A stretch of 64,000 bases of DNA from Wagnerdoeblera sp046292685 (GCF_046292685.1 NZ_JBKBQM010000006.1:1-64000), one strand, 5' to 3'; shown: positions 50,999 to 61,050, counted from the stretch's first letter. Numbers and translations: made by a program. The notes: a model not told the origin generated them from the sequence alone.

Positions 50999-52183
50999 AT
51001 GCAGACCATCCAGCAATCCCCCACCGATCCGGCCTTCGTCCAGAACCCCTACGCCTTCTACCACCGCGCCCGAGCGCTGGGGCCGCTGGTGTTCTGGGCC
51101 GATTACGGGATGCCTGCCGCCCTGTCGGCGGCGCTGGTGAACACCATCCTGCGCGACCGCCGCTTTGGCCGCGAGGAGCCGGCCGAGCTGCGCCAACCGA
51201 TCCCCGCGGCACTCGCGCCGTTCTACGCGGTCGAGGCGCATTCCATGCTGGAGCTGGAGCCGCCGCGCCACACCCGCCTGCGCAGCCTGGTGCTGCGCGC
51301 CTTCACCAGCCGGCGCATCGCGGCGCTGGCGCCCGAAATCGCGGCGCTGGCGGCCGAGCTGGCCGCGGCGCTGCCCGAAGGCGAAGCCTTCGACCTGCTG
51401 GATCGGTTCTGCACCCCCATCCCCGTGCGCATCATCGCCCGCCTGCTGGGCGTGCCCGAAAGCATGGCGCCCGAGCTGCTGGCCTGGTCGCACGCGATGG
51501 TCAAGATGTATCTGCCCCAGCGCAGCCCGGCGATGGAGGCGGCCGCGGTGCAGGCCACGCAGGATTTCGTCGCCTTTCTGCGCGGCTATGTCGAGGAACG
51601 GCGCTCGCGCCCCGCGGACGACCTGATCACCCATCTGATCGCCGCCGAGGAGGCGGGCGAGCGGCTGAGCACCGACGAGCTGATTACCACCTGCATCCTG
51701 CTGCTGAATGCCGGGCACGAGGCCACGGTTCATTCCTTGGGCAACGGGGCCAAGGCGCTGCTGGAGCATCGCACCCCGGCGGCGATGCTGGCGCCCGACC
51801 GGATCGGCGGCACGGTGGAGGAGATCCTGCGCTGGGATCCGCCGTTGCACCTGTTCACCCGATTTGCCTATGAGCCGGTAGAGATCGCCGGCCACACCTT
51901 TGCCAGGGGCGACCGGGTGGCCTTGCTCCTGGGCGCGGCGAACCGCGACCCCAAGGTGTGGGACGCGCCCGACCGCTTCGACCCCGCGCGGCCCGAAACC
52001 GCGCATGTCGCCTTCGGGGCCGGGCTGCATTTCTGCGTCGGCGCCCCGCTGGCGCGGCTGGAGCTGCAGGTGGCGCTTCCGGTGCTGTTTGCGGCCCGGC
52101 CAGGGCTGAAGCTGGCGGGCAAGCCGCGCTATGGCGACACCTATCATTTCCACGGGCTGGAACGGCTGATGGTGACGGGCTGA
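50999..52183 (+). CDS. Cytochrome P450
   Basis: A soluble P450 of 394 residues. The I-helix is NAGHEAT (237-243), with Glu where many P450s have Asp before Ala-Thr. ExxR is E275-R278, and the heme Cys is C346 in FGAGLHFCVG, the standard loop spacing. It shows little similarity by eye to the P450 at 30924. It sits in an apparent operon with the dehydrogenase upstream, without ferredoxin or reductase nearby, so its electron donor is encoded elsewhere. Confidence 0.92.
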   Translation: MQTIQQSPTDPAFVQNPYAFYHRARALGPLVFWADYGMPAALSAALVNTILRDRRFGREEPAELRQPIPAALAPFYAVEAHSMLELEPPRHTRLRSLVLRAFTSRRIAALAPEIAALAAELAAALPEGEAFDLLDRFCTPIPVRIIARLLGVPESMAPELLAWSHAMVKMYLPQRSPAMEAAAVQATQDFVAFLRGYVEERRSRPADDLITHLIAAEEAGERLSTDELITTCILLLNAGHEATVHSLGNGAKALLEHRTPAAMLAPDRIGGTVEEILRWDPPLHLFTRFAYEPVEIAGHTFARGDRVALLLGAANRDPKVWDAPDRFDPARPETAHVAFGAGLHFCVGAPLARLELQVALPVLFAARPGLKLAGKPRYGDTYHFHGLERLMVTG

Positions 52184-52325
52184 GCGCCTGTCCCTGCGAG
52201 GGACAATGCTGCCGCCCATGAAAATCAAGGGCTTGCGCGGACGTTTTCACGAATCGTTAACTCGGGTTTCGACGGCGACAGGTGCAGCGGACCTTGCGGG
52301 TTCCCGGGCGGGGGCCCGAGCCGGC
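52184..52325. other. Non-coding 3' flank of the P450 gene
   Basis: No gene is seen. A hairpin TGTCCCT-gcg-AGGGACA (52189-52205) follows the stop by 5 bases and could end transcription, though no T tract follows. Confidence 0.4.
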
Positions 52326-52380
52326 GTCCGGGGGCGCTGCCCCCGGGCCCCCGGGATATTTGCGGCAAGGTGAAAGGGGG
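52326..52380 (+). repeat. Dispersed G/C palindrome with GGATATTT tail, copy 6
   Basis: GTCCGGGGGCGCTGCCCCCG, then GGCCCCCGGGATATTTG and CGGCAAGGTGAAAGG. Essentially identical to copy 7 at 52792. Confidence 0.85.
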
Positions 52381-52580
52381 GCGCGCGCTGGCGCGGCGGG
52401 GGCGGCGGCGCGTCGCGCCTCGGCGGGCGGCGCCGGCGGGCCTCGGGGGGTCGGGGGGCCGGGAACGCGTGTGGCGTCGATCCGGTCCGGCGGCCGTTGG
52501 ACCGTGACGCGGTGATGCCGGACCGGGTGCCGGCGTGCCGCGCCCGGACTGCCGGCGGCCGCGACGGGTCGAGCCTTGCC
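52381..52580. other. Non-coding G/C-rich stretch
   Basis: Simple G/C-rich sequence with gcg and cgg runs. Six-frame reading gives only low-complexity peptides. Nothing functional was recognised. Confidence 0.5.
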
Positions 52581-52665
52581 GGTGTCCGGGGGCGGTCGGT
52601 GTCCGGGGGCGGTCGGTGTCCGGGGGCGGTCGGTGTCCGGGGGCGGTCGGTGTCCGGGGGCGGTC
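52581..52665 (+). repeat. 17-bp tandem repeat, five perfect units
   Basis: The unit GGTGTCCGGGGGCGGTC repeats five times without a mismatch, followed by GGTGT and an 18-G run (52671-52688). Two more perfect units lie at 52755-52788. The sequence GTCCGGGGGCG of the unit equals the first bases of the dispersed palindrome. Confidence 0.95.
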
Positions 52666-52670
52666 GGTGT

Positions 52671-52754
52671 GGGGGGGGGGGGGGGGGGCGGGGCGCGGGC
52701 CGGCGGGGTCGCGCGTTGCGGGTGTCGGGGGGGGGTGGGGGTCGGGGGGCGGGG
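52671..52754 (+). repeat. 18-G run and G-rich imperfect repeats
   Basis: Eighteen consecutive G, then G-rich sequence with further runs of 4 to 9 G. It is able in principle to form G-quadruplexes; the exact run length may be unreliable in raw sequence. Confidence 0.8.
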
Positions 52755-52788
52755 GGTGTCCGGGGGCGGTCGGTGTCCGGGGGCGGTC
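52755..52788 (+). repeat. 17-bp tandem repeat, second array (two units)
   Basis: Two perfect copies of the same 17-base unit, running directly into copy 7 of the dispersed palindrome at 52789. Confidence 0.9.
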
Positions 52789-52791
52789 GGT

Positions 52792-52847
52792 GTCCGGGGG
52801 CGCTGCCCCCGGGCCCCCGGGATATTTGCGGCAAGGTGAAAGGGGGG
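52792..52847 (+). repeat. Dispersed G/C palindrome with GGATATTT tail, copy 7
   Basis: Same sequence as copy 6 over about 55 bases; its first bases are the shared start with the 17-base tandem unit. The remaining 127 bases to 52974 hold no feature I recognise. Confidence 0.85.
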
Positions 52848-52974
52848 GCGGCGGGGCGACGCATGGGCGCGCGACGGCGGGGGGCGGCGTATCGCCCGCG
52901 CCGCGCCATTGCCGCCCGGCCGAACCTGCGGGGGTGCGGTTGCGTCGGGATGACCTTTGCCTTGCGCGCGCCGC

Positions 52975-54042
52975 TCAGGCCCCGGCGCGCGTGAGCATGC
53001 CGAACAGGTCGCGCGGGTCGTCGGGGTCGGCGATCATGTCGAGCATCTGCGCCAGCCCGGTGCCTTGCACCCGGGCGTGCAGCCAGCACAGGGCGCTGAA
53101 ATCCTCGACCGCGAAGCCCACGCCGTCGAAGATGGTGACCTGCGCCGCATCGGTGCGGCCCGGCGCCCGGCCGGCGAGCACCTGCCACAGCTCGGTGACC
53201 GGAAAATCGGCCGGCATCTGCTGGATGTCGCCTTCGATGCGGGTCTGCGGCTCGTATTCCACAAAGACCGGGCCGCGGCGCAGCACGGCCGGGGCCAGTT
53301 CCGTCTTGCCCGGGCAATCGCCACCGATGGCGTTGATGTGCACGCCGGTGCCCACCAGATTGTCGGTGAGGATGGTGGCATGCGCCTTGTCGGCGGTGCA
53401 GGTGGTGACGATCTGCGCCCCCAGCACCGCCGCCGCCGCATCGGCGCAAGGCACCACGGTCAGCCCGGCACCGGCAAGGTTGCGGGCGCATTTCGCAGTG
53501 GCGGCGGGGTCGATATCCCACAGGCGGACGGTGTCGATGCCGCAGACGGCCTTGAACGCCAGCGCCTGGAACTCGGCCTGGGCGCCGTTGCCGATCAGCG
53601 CCATGGTGCGCGCCCCGGCCGGGGCCAGCGCCCGCGCCGCCACGGCGCTGGTGGCCGCGGTGCGCAGCGCGGTGAGCAGGGTCATTTCCGTCATCAGCAG
53701 CGGATAACCGGTGGCCACCTCGGCCAGCACGCCGAAGGCGGTGACGGTCTGCAACCCCTGCCCCATGTTGCCGGGATGGCCATTGACATACTTGAAGCCA
53801 TAGCGCGCCCCGTCGGAGGTGGGCATCAGCTCGATCACGCCCACGGGCGAGTGGGCCGCCACGCGCGGCGTCTTGTCGAAATCGGGCCAGCGGCGGAAAT
53901 CGGCCTCGATCGCATCGGCCAGTTCGCGCAGCACGGTTTCGACACCGATGCGGTTGACCAGCCGCATCATGGCGGCGACGCTGATGAAGGGCACGAGGGC
54001 CAGCGGCGAAGGGGCGGGGGCGGCTTTGAGCGCGGCGGGCAT
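52975..54042 (-). CDS. Ornithine cyclodeaminase family protein
   Basis: An NAD-dependent enzyme of the ornithine cyclodeaminase/mu-crystallin family, 355 residues. GARYGFKYVNGHPGN and TEMTLLTALRTAATSAVAAR are substrate-site regions, ALIGNGAQAEFQALAF is the dinucleotide motif, and INAIGGDCPGKTEL with the conserved Asp follows. The length and the FVEYEPQTRIEGDIQQM segment fit true ornithine cyclodeaminase (ornithine to proline plus ammonia). It stands alone after the repeat region. Confidence 0.92.
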   Translation of the reverse strand: MPAALKAAPAPSPLALVPFISVAAMMRLVNRIGVETVLRELADAIEADFRRWPDFDKTPRVAAHSPVGVIELMPTSDGARYGFKYVNGHPGNMGQGLQTVTAFGVLAEVATGYPLLMTEMTLLTALRTAATSAVAARALAPAGARTMALIGNGAQAEFQALAFKAVCGIDTVRLWDIDPAATAKCARNLAGAGLTVVPCADAAAAVLGAQIVTTCTADKAHATILTDNLVGTGVHINAIGGDCPGKTELAPAVLRRGPVFVEYEPQTRIEGDIQQMPADFPVTELWQVLAGRAPGRTDAAQVTIFDGVGFAVEDFSALCWLHARVQGTGLAQMLDMIADPDDPRDLFGMLTRAGA

Positions 54043-54334
54043 GGGTTCGGTCCTGTTCGCGACGTTTCGCCAAATGTGACAGGCAAATCGGCCGTCCGGC
54101 AGGCGCAGAGTGCAGTGTTTTCCGGCGATATGACGAGACTTGCAACAAGGCGGACGGGGTGGCGGCGGACCACCCTGTCCCGGGCTTGACCCGGGACCTC
54201 CAACCCGGCCGGGTTACAGGAGGGGGAGGGACGAGGCCCCGGGTCGAGCCCGGGGCGGGGATCCGTTGCAACCGGGGCGCGCCCATGCTTGCCCGTTCAC
54301 GGGGCTTTGCGAAAGGCTGAAGCCGGCAAGGCAG
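54043..54334. other. Intergenic region with a cluster of three hairpins
   Basis: No gene is seen. It lies upstream of the ornithine cyclodeaminase gene, so a promoter should be here, but none was clear. Its main content is the palindrome cluster at 54177-54255. Confidence 0.5.
54177..54255. repeat. Alphaproteobacterial CCCGGG palindrome cluster
   Basis: Three hairpins follow each other: GTCCCGGG-cttga-CCCGGGAC (54177-54197), AACCCGGCCGGGTT (54202-54215) and CCCCGGG-tcgag-CCCGGGG (54237-54255). The outer two are in inverse orientation. CCCGGGCTTGACCCGGG-type elements are dispersed in many alphaproteobacterial genomes. Confidence 0.7.
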
Positions 54335-54371
54335 CAAAAAAGCCCCCGCGCCGGGCTGCGGCGCGGGGGCT
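54335..54371 (-). terminator. Rho-independent terminator of the atp operon
   Basis: On the minus strand a 12-bp stem AGCCCCCGCGCC / GGCGCGGGGGCT with a 7-base loop is followed by TTTTTT. It lies about 20 bases after the atpC stop. Confidence 0.93.
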
Positions 54372-54389
54372 GGGATCGGGGCGCGCGGA

Positions 54390-54782
54390 TCAGGCGCCGA
54401 CGGCCGCCTTCAGCGCGACCATGTCGGCGGCGTATTTTTCCGCCGCCGCCTTGTCGGAGGCGGTTTCCGCGGCCTTGCGGGCCTCGGCGATCAGCGCGTC
54501 CAGCACGGCGGCGCTGGCCTCGGCCACCGGGATGGCGCGTTCGGCCAGAACCGATACCGAGCCGGCGGTGATTTCGGCAAAGCCGCCGGTGACCGCATAG
54601 GCCTGGGTGCCGCCGGCCGACACGGCCTTGAGCACGCCGGGGCGCAGCGTGGTGATGGTGGGCGCGTGGCCCTGCATCGCCGTCAGGTCGCCTTCGGCGC
54701 CGGGGATCTGGACCTCGGAGGCCGCGACCGAGGCCAGACGGCGCTCGGGCGACACGAGATCGAATTGCACCGTGTTGGCCAT
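54390..54782 (-). CDS. atpC: ATP synthase F1 epsilon subunit
   Basis: A 130-residue subunit of the central stalk. The N-terminal beta sandwich (MANTVQFDLVSPERRLASVAASEVQIPGAEGDLTAMQGHAPTIT) is typical; the C-terminal helical part is Ala-rich. The alphaproteobacterial form is short of the long inhibitory C-terminus of E. coli. It is the last gene of the operon, 9 bases after atpD. Confidence 0.96.
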   Translation of the reverse strand: MANTVQFDLVSPERRLASVAASEVQIPGAEGDLTAMQGHAPTITTLRPGVLKAVSAGGTQAYAVTGGFAEITAGSVSVLAERAIPVAEASAAVLDALIAEARKAAETASDKAAAEKYAADMVALKAAVGA

Positions 54783-54791
54783 GATGCCCCC

Positions 54792-56219
54792 TTACGCCGC
54801 AGCGGCGAGGCGTTCGGCTTTCGCGATCACCTCGTCGATGTCGCCGACCATGTAGAAGGCGGCTTCGGGCAGGTGGTCGTATTCGCCGTTCACCACCGCC
54901 TTGAAGGACGCGATGGTCTTTTCCAGCGGCACCTGCACACCGTCCGAGCCGGTGAAGACCTTGGCCACGTCGAAGGGCTGCGACAGGAAGCGCTGGATCT
55001 TGCGGGCGCGGGCCACGGTCAGCTTGTCTTCTTCGCTGAGCTCGTCCATCCCGAGGATGGCGATGATGTCCTGCAGCGACTTGTAGCGTTGCAGGATGCC
55101 CTGCACCGCGCGGGCGACGTTGTAGTGTTCTTCGCCCACCACCTGCGGGTCGAGGATCCGGCTGGTGGAATCGAGCGGGTCCACCGCCGGGTAGATGCCG
55201 AGTTCCGAGATCGCGCGGCTGAGCACCGTGGTGGCGTCGAGGTGCGCAAACGAGGTGGCGGGGGCGGGGTCGGTCAGGTCGTCGGCCGGCACGTAGATCG
55301 CCTGCACCGAGGTGATCGAGCCGTTCTTGGTGGAGGTGATGCGTTCCTGCAGCGCGCCCATGTCGGTGGCCAGCGTCGGCTGGTAACCCACGGCCGAGGG
55401 GATGCGGCCCAGAAGTGCGGACACCTCGGAACCCGCCTGGGTGAAGCGGAAGATGTTGTCCACGAAGAACAGCACGTCCGTGCCCGACTGGTCGCGGAAC
55501 TGTTCGGCCAGCGTCAGGCCGGTGAGCGCCACGCGGGCGCGGGCGCCCGGGGGTTCGTTCATCTGGCCATAGACCAGCGCCACCTTGGATTCCGACAGGT
55601 TGTCGATCTTGATGACGCCCGATTCCATCATCTCGTGATACAGGTCGTTGCCTTCACGGGTCCGCTCGCCCACGCCGGCGAACACCGAATAGCCCGAGTG
55701 CACCTTGGCGATGTTGTTGATGAGCTCCATGATGAGCACGGTCTTGCCCACGCCGGCGCCGCCGAACAGGCCGATCTTGCCGCCCTTGGAATAGGGGGCG
55801 AGCAGGTCGATCACCTTGATGCCGGTGACGAGGATCTGGCTTTCGGTGGCCTGGGCGGCAAAGTCGGGCGCGGGCTGGTGGATGGCGCGATATTCGGTCG
55901 CGTTGACCGGGCCCTTTTCATCCACCGGCTCGCCGATGACGTTCAGGATGCGGCCCAGCGTGGCATCGCCCACCGGCACCGAGATCGGGGCGCCGAGATC
56001 GGTCACCGACTCGCCGCGCACGAGACCTTCGGTCGCGTCCATCGCGATGCAGCGCACGGTGTTTTCGCCCAGGTGCTGCGCAACTTCCAGCACCAGCCGC
56101 TTGCCGTTGTTGTTGGTTTCCAGCGCGTTCAGAATCGCGGGCAGCGCGCCTTCGAACTGCACGTCGACGACGGCGCCGATCACCTGGGTGATCTTGCCGG
56201 TTGCCTTCGCTTTTGCCAT
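54792..56219 (-). CDS. atpD: ATP synthase F1 beta subunit
   Basis: The catalytic subunit, 475 residues. The P-loop is GGAGVGKT near residue 150, with the GERTREGND catalytic Glu segment and the ALLGRIPSAVGYQPTLATDMG signature. DELSEEDK near the C-terminus is the DELSEED contact loop, here ending K. It lies 18 bases after atpG. Confidence 0.98.
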   Translation of the reverse strand: MAKAKATGKITQVIGAVVDVQFEGALPAILNALETNNNGKRLVLEVAQHLGENTVRCIAMDATEGLVRGESVTDLGAPISVPVGDATLGRILNVIGEPVDEKGPVNATEYRAIHQPAPDFAAQATESQILVTGIKVIDLLAPYSKGGKIGLFGGAGVGKTVLIMELINNIAKVHSGYSVFAGVGERTREGNDLYHEMMESGVIKIDNLSESKVALVYGQMNEPPGARARVALTGLTLAEQFRDQSGTDVLFFVDNIFRFTQAGSEVSALLGRIPSAVGYQPTLATDMGALQERITSTKNGSITSVQAIYVPADDLTDPAPATSFAHLDATTVLSRAISELGIYPAVDPLDSTSRILDPQVVGEEHYNVARAVQGILQRYKSLQDIIAILGMDELSEEDKLTVARARKIQRFLSQPFDVAKVFTGSDGVQVPLEKTIASFKAVVNGEYDHLPEAAFYMVGDIDEVIAKAERLAAAA

Positions 56220-56237
56220 TGGTCTGTCTCCGGTTCG

Positions 56238-57104
56238 TCAGAGCGCCTCGGCGCCCGAGATGATTTCGATAAGCTCTTTGGTGATCGCGGCCTGGCGGCT
56301 CCGGTTGTACTGGATCGTCAGACGGTTGATCATGTCGCCTGCGTTGCGCGTCGCGTTGTCCATCGCGGACATCCGCGCGCCCTGTTCCGAGGCGCCGTTT
56401 TCCAGAAGGGCGGTGAAGATCTGCGTGGCCACGCCGCGCGGCAGCAAGTCGGCGAGGATCGCCTCCTCGGAGGGTTCGTAGTCGTAGAGCGCCGAGGACG
56501 CGCCGCCTTCGAACTTCGCCGGGATGATCTGCTGCACGGTCGGGATCTGGCTGATAACCGACTGGAAGCGGTTGAAGAAGATCGTGGCCACGTCGAATTC
56601 GCCGGCCTCGAACCGCGCGAGGATGTCCTGCGCGATGGCAGCGGCGTTGGAATAGCCGAGCTTCCTGACCTCGCTCATGTCGACATGGCCGACGAAATGC
56701 GCCGACATGTCGCGCTTGAGCTGCTCGCGCCCCTTCTTGCCGACGGTGAGGATCTTCACCGTCTTGCCGGCGGCCAGCAGTTTCTGCGCATGCGCCCGGG
56801 CGGTCTTGACGATGGACGAGTTGAACCCGCCGCACAGACCGCGTTCCGAGGTCATCACCACCAGCAGGTGCACCTTGTCCGACCCTGTGCCGGCCAGCAG
56901 GCGCGGCGCGTTGGCCGAGCCTTGCATGCCGGCGGCCAGGCCCGCCATCACGGCCCCCATGCGTTCGGCATAGGGGCGCGCGGCTTCGGCAGCCTCCTGG
57001 GCGCGGCGGAGCTTTGCCGCCGCGACCATCTGCATCGCCTTCGTGATCTTCCGCGTGTTCTTGACGCTTCCGATCCGGTTCTTGAGATCCTTAAGGCTAG
57101 GCAT
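56238..57104 (-). CDS. atpG: ATP synthase F1 gamma subunit
   Basis: The rotating central stalk, 288 residues. MPSLKDLKNRIGSVKNTRKITKAMQMVAAAKLRRAQ is the family N-terminal helix. The C-terminal helix has MSAMDNATRNAGDMINRLTIQYNRSRQAAITKELIEIISGAEAL. It lies 24 bases after atpA. Confidence 0.97.
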   Translation of the reverse strand: MPSLKDLKNRIGSVKNTRKITKAMQMVAAAKLRRAQEAAEAARPYAERMGAVMAGLAAGMQGSANAPRLLAGTGSDKVHLLVVMTSERGLCGGFNSSIVKTARAHAQKLLAAGKTVKILTVGKKGREQLKRDMSAHFVGHVDMSEVRKLGYSNAAAIAQDILARFEAGEFDVATIFFNRFQSVISQIPTVQQIIPAKFEGGASSALYDYEPSEEAILADLLPRGVATQIFTALLENGASEQGARMSAMDNATRNAGDMINRLTIQYNRSRQAAITKELIEIISGAEAL

Positions 57105-57128
57105 CTATCTGATCCCCCTGCCCCGCCC

Positions 57129-58666
<1,538 letters not shown>

Positions 58667-58667
<1 letters not shown>

Positions 58668-59227
58668 CACCCAACCTCTTTCATGGCATTCTGCAGGGAA
58701 GCGAGCTTGGCGCGGATCGACGTGTCGATCATCTTCGAGCCCACCTTGACGACAAGACCGCCGATGAGGGACTCATCGACGGTCGCATTCAGTTTCACGG
58801 TCTTGCCGACGCTGGCCTGAAGGGTCGCCGCAAGGGCAGCGGCCTGTTCGGCGGTCAGTTCGGTGGCCGAGGCGACCTCGGCGGTGATTTCGCCCTTTTC
58901 GGCGGCGATGCGCGCGCGCAGGTCGGCCAGCAGGTGCGGCAGCACGAACAGGCGGCGCTTTTGCGCCATCAGCGCCAGCGTATTGGCGACCAGCGCCGAG
59001 ACGCCCATCTTTGCCGCGACCGCGGCAATGGCGCGGCCCTGATCCTCGCGCGTCAGCAGCGGCGAGGCGATCGCCTCGCGCAGGTCCGCGCTGGCCTTGA
59101 GCGCCGCATCCAGCGCATCGACATCGCGTTCCAGCGCGGTCAGCGCCTTGTCTTCCCTGGCCAGGTCGAACACGGCCTGCGCATAGCGCGCGGCAATGCC
59201 GGAGGAGATCGAAGCTGGTTCGGACAC
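58667..59227 (-). CDS. atpH: ATP synthase F1 delta subunit
   Basis: The stator connection between F1 and the b subunits, 186 residues. The N-terminal helices (ISSGIAARYAQAVFDLARED) and the C-terminal GGLVVKVGSKMIDTSIRAKLASLQ are hallmark segments. It is the first gene of the F1 operon atpHAGDC; the F0 genes are not in this window, as usual in this group. Confidence 0.97.
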
Positions 59228-59339
59228 GTCAGCCCTTCCGTTTGTCTTTGCCCTGCCTTGCCGGCGGCATCGGTGCCGCGCGCATGGTCAAGGTCCACCC
59301 TTGGCGCAGACCGGGGGCCTGCGTCTGAAATCCGGCTTG

Positions 59340-59368
59340 CGTGTAGCAGAGGACTTTCCGTGCCGCAA
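59340..59368 (-). promoter_or_regulatory. Candidate atp operon promoter
   Basis: On the minus strand TTGCGG (59368-59363) and TACACG (59345-59340) are separated by 17 bases, about 110 bases before atpH. Partial matches to the housekeeping consensus only. Confidence 0.35.
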
Positions 59369-59454
59369 CCGCGAAGGCGGGCGGCGAAAGCCATGTCGGT
59401 CGCAAACATTTGATGTTGCCGCGCGCCGGGACAGGATGCCGCAGGCGCGGGCGG

Positions 59455-60225
59455 TCAGCGCGGGTTGCGGCTGCGGGCGGGGCCGGGTTCGGCCACCGGG
59501 CGGGCCGCCCCTTCGAGCGCGCGCAACGGGCGGCGCACCACGGCGCCCAGCCCGCCGCGGGTGGGCGCCCAGACCTGGCGGCTGGCCTCGACCATGATGA
59601 CGCCGCCGGCGCGCCAGGGCAGGATGTGGCGGGCGTGGCGTTCCCAGAAATCGGCGGTGCGCAGCCAGAACCGCCCGCCTTGCGGCGGCAGGAACAGCGC
59701 CGAGACGGTGCGTTCGGGGGTAAAGCCGTGGCGCCTGAGCTGGGCTTCGAGCTGCCCGGCGGAATAGGGGCGCCCGAAGCCGAAGGGCGTGCCGTCGCCC
59801 CGGCTCCAGAGCCCGGCGCGGTTGGGCACGATCGCCATCAGCCGCCCGCCGGGGCCCAGCACACGGCCCGATTCCTCCAGCACCGCCGAGGGGTTTTCCG
59901 AGGTTTCCAGCCCGTGCATCAACACCAGCCGGTCGATGCTGTCGTTGGCCAGCGGCCAGAGCGTTTCCTCGCACAGCACCGAGACGTTGGGCAGGCCCGC
60001 CGGCCAGGGCATGACGCCTTGCGGCCCCGGCATCAGCCCCACCACGCGGCTTTGCGGCGCAAGGTAGGGGCGCAGCAACGGCACCGCAAAGCCGAAGCCC
60101 GCCACCGCCTCCCCCGCGCGCGGGGGCCAGAGGGCCACCAGCTGGTCGCGCACCGCCTTTTGCGCCGCGCGCCCCAGCCGCGTGCGGTAGTAGAAGTTGC
60201 GCAGGTCGAGCACGTCGAGGTGCAT
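59455..60225 (-). CDS. Class I SAM-dependent methyltransferase
   Basis: A 256-residue protein. MHLDVLDLRNFYYRTRLGRAAQKAVRDQL is a conserved opening of an alphaproteobacterial group; GFGFAVPLLRPYL stands in for SAM motif I, and ANDSIDRLVLMHGLETSENPSAVLEESGRVLGPGGRLMAIVPNR is the Methyltransf_11 core. The substrate is unknown. It is divergent from gloB, an arrangement I associate with Rhodobacteraceae. The C-terminal Pro/Ala/Arg-rich tail is probably disordered. Confidence 0.85.
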   Translation of the reverse strand: MHLDVLDLRNFYYRTRLGRAAQKAVRDQLVALWPPRAGEAVAGFGFAVPLLRPYLAPQSRVVGLMPGPQGVMPWPAGLPNVSVLCEETLWPLANDSIDRLVLMHGLETSENPSAVLEESGRVLGPGGRLMAIVPNRAGLWSRGDGTPFGFGRPYSAGQLEAQLRRHGFTPERTVSALFLPPQGGRFWLRTADFWERHARHILPWRAGGVIMVEASRQVWAPTRGGLGAVVRRPLRALEGAARPVAEPGPARSRNPR

Positions 60226-60288
60226 TGCGTCGCAGGCCCGTTCCGGGGGATGTTGCCCCCGACCATAACGAGGATCGGGAAAAACGCC

Positions 60289-61050
60289 ATGCTGCCTGAG
60301 ATCGTCACCGTGCCCTGCCTGCGCGACAATTACGCCTACCTCGTGCGCGACCCGGCCAGCGGCGCCACCTGTTGCGTCGATGTGCCCGAGGCGGCGCCGA
60401 TCCTGGCGGCGCTGGCCGCGCGCGGCTGGCGGCTGGACGAGATCTGGCTGACGCATCACCACCCCGACCACATCGACGGCGTGGCCGCGCTGGTTGCCGC
60501 CACCGCGGCACGGGTGACGGGGGCCGCGGCCGATGCCCACCGCCTGCCCCCCCTGCACCGCGCGGTGCGGCGGGGCGACCGGCTGGCGCTGGGCACCCTG
60601 GCGGGCGAGGTGCTGGAGGTGCCGGGCCACACGATCGGGCATGTGGCCTATGTGCTGCCGGGCGCGGCCTTCACCGCCGACAGCCTGATGGCGCTGGGCT
60701 GCGGGCGGCTGTTCGAAGGCACCCCGGCCCAGATGTGGGACAGCCTGCAACGGCTGGCCGCGCTGCCCGAAGACACGCTGGTCTGTTCGGGGCACGAATA
60801 TACGGACTCGAACGCCCGCTTCGCCCTGACGATCGAGCCCGGCAACCCCGCCTTGCAGGCCCGCGCCGCCGCCGTGCGCGCCGCCCGCGCCGAAGGCCGG
60901 CCGACCGTGCCATCCACCCTGGCCGAGGAACGCGCGACCAACCCGTTCCTGCGCGCGCATCTGCCCGAAATCAAGGCAGCCCTGGGCCTGGCCGGCGCCC
61001 CCGATGCGGCCGTCTTTGCCGAAATCCGCGCCCGGAAGGACCGTTTCTGA
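60289..61050 (+). CDS. gloB: Hydroxyacylglutathione hydrolase (glyoxalase II)
   Basis: Hydrolyses S-lactoylglutathione to lactate and glutathione in methylglyoxal detoxification; 253 residues. The metallo-beta-lactamase motif THHHPDHIDG is at 55-64 with ligands H56, H58, D60 and H61; PGHTIGH and SGHEYTDSNARFAL supply further metal and glutathione residues. FTADSLMALGCGRLFEGTP is the glyoxalase II hallmark. Confidence 0.95.
   Translation: MLPEIVTVPCLRDNYAYLVRDPASGATCCVDVPEAAPILAALAARGWRLDEIWLTHHHPDHIDGVAALVAATAARVTGAAADAHRLPPLHRAVRRGDRLALGTLAGEVLEVPGHTIGHVAYVLPGAAFTADSLMALGCGRLFEGTPAQMWDSLQRLAALPEDTLVCSGHEYTDSNARFALTIEPGNPALQARAAAVRAARAEGRPTVPSTLAEERATNPFLRAHLPEIKAALGLAGAPDAAVFAEIRARKDRF

Noticed and set aside
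48392..52228. Minus-strand open frame of 1278 codons opposite the flavoprotein and P450
   Set aside because: Both plus-strand genes carry complete motif sets; the antisense frame is compositionally biased and crosses gene boundaries.
52581..52788. Possible CRISPR array or origin iterons
   Set aside because: Units are 17-base tandem copies with no spacers, and no replication gene or AT-rich region is nearby.
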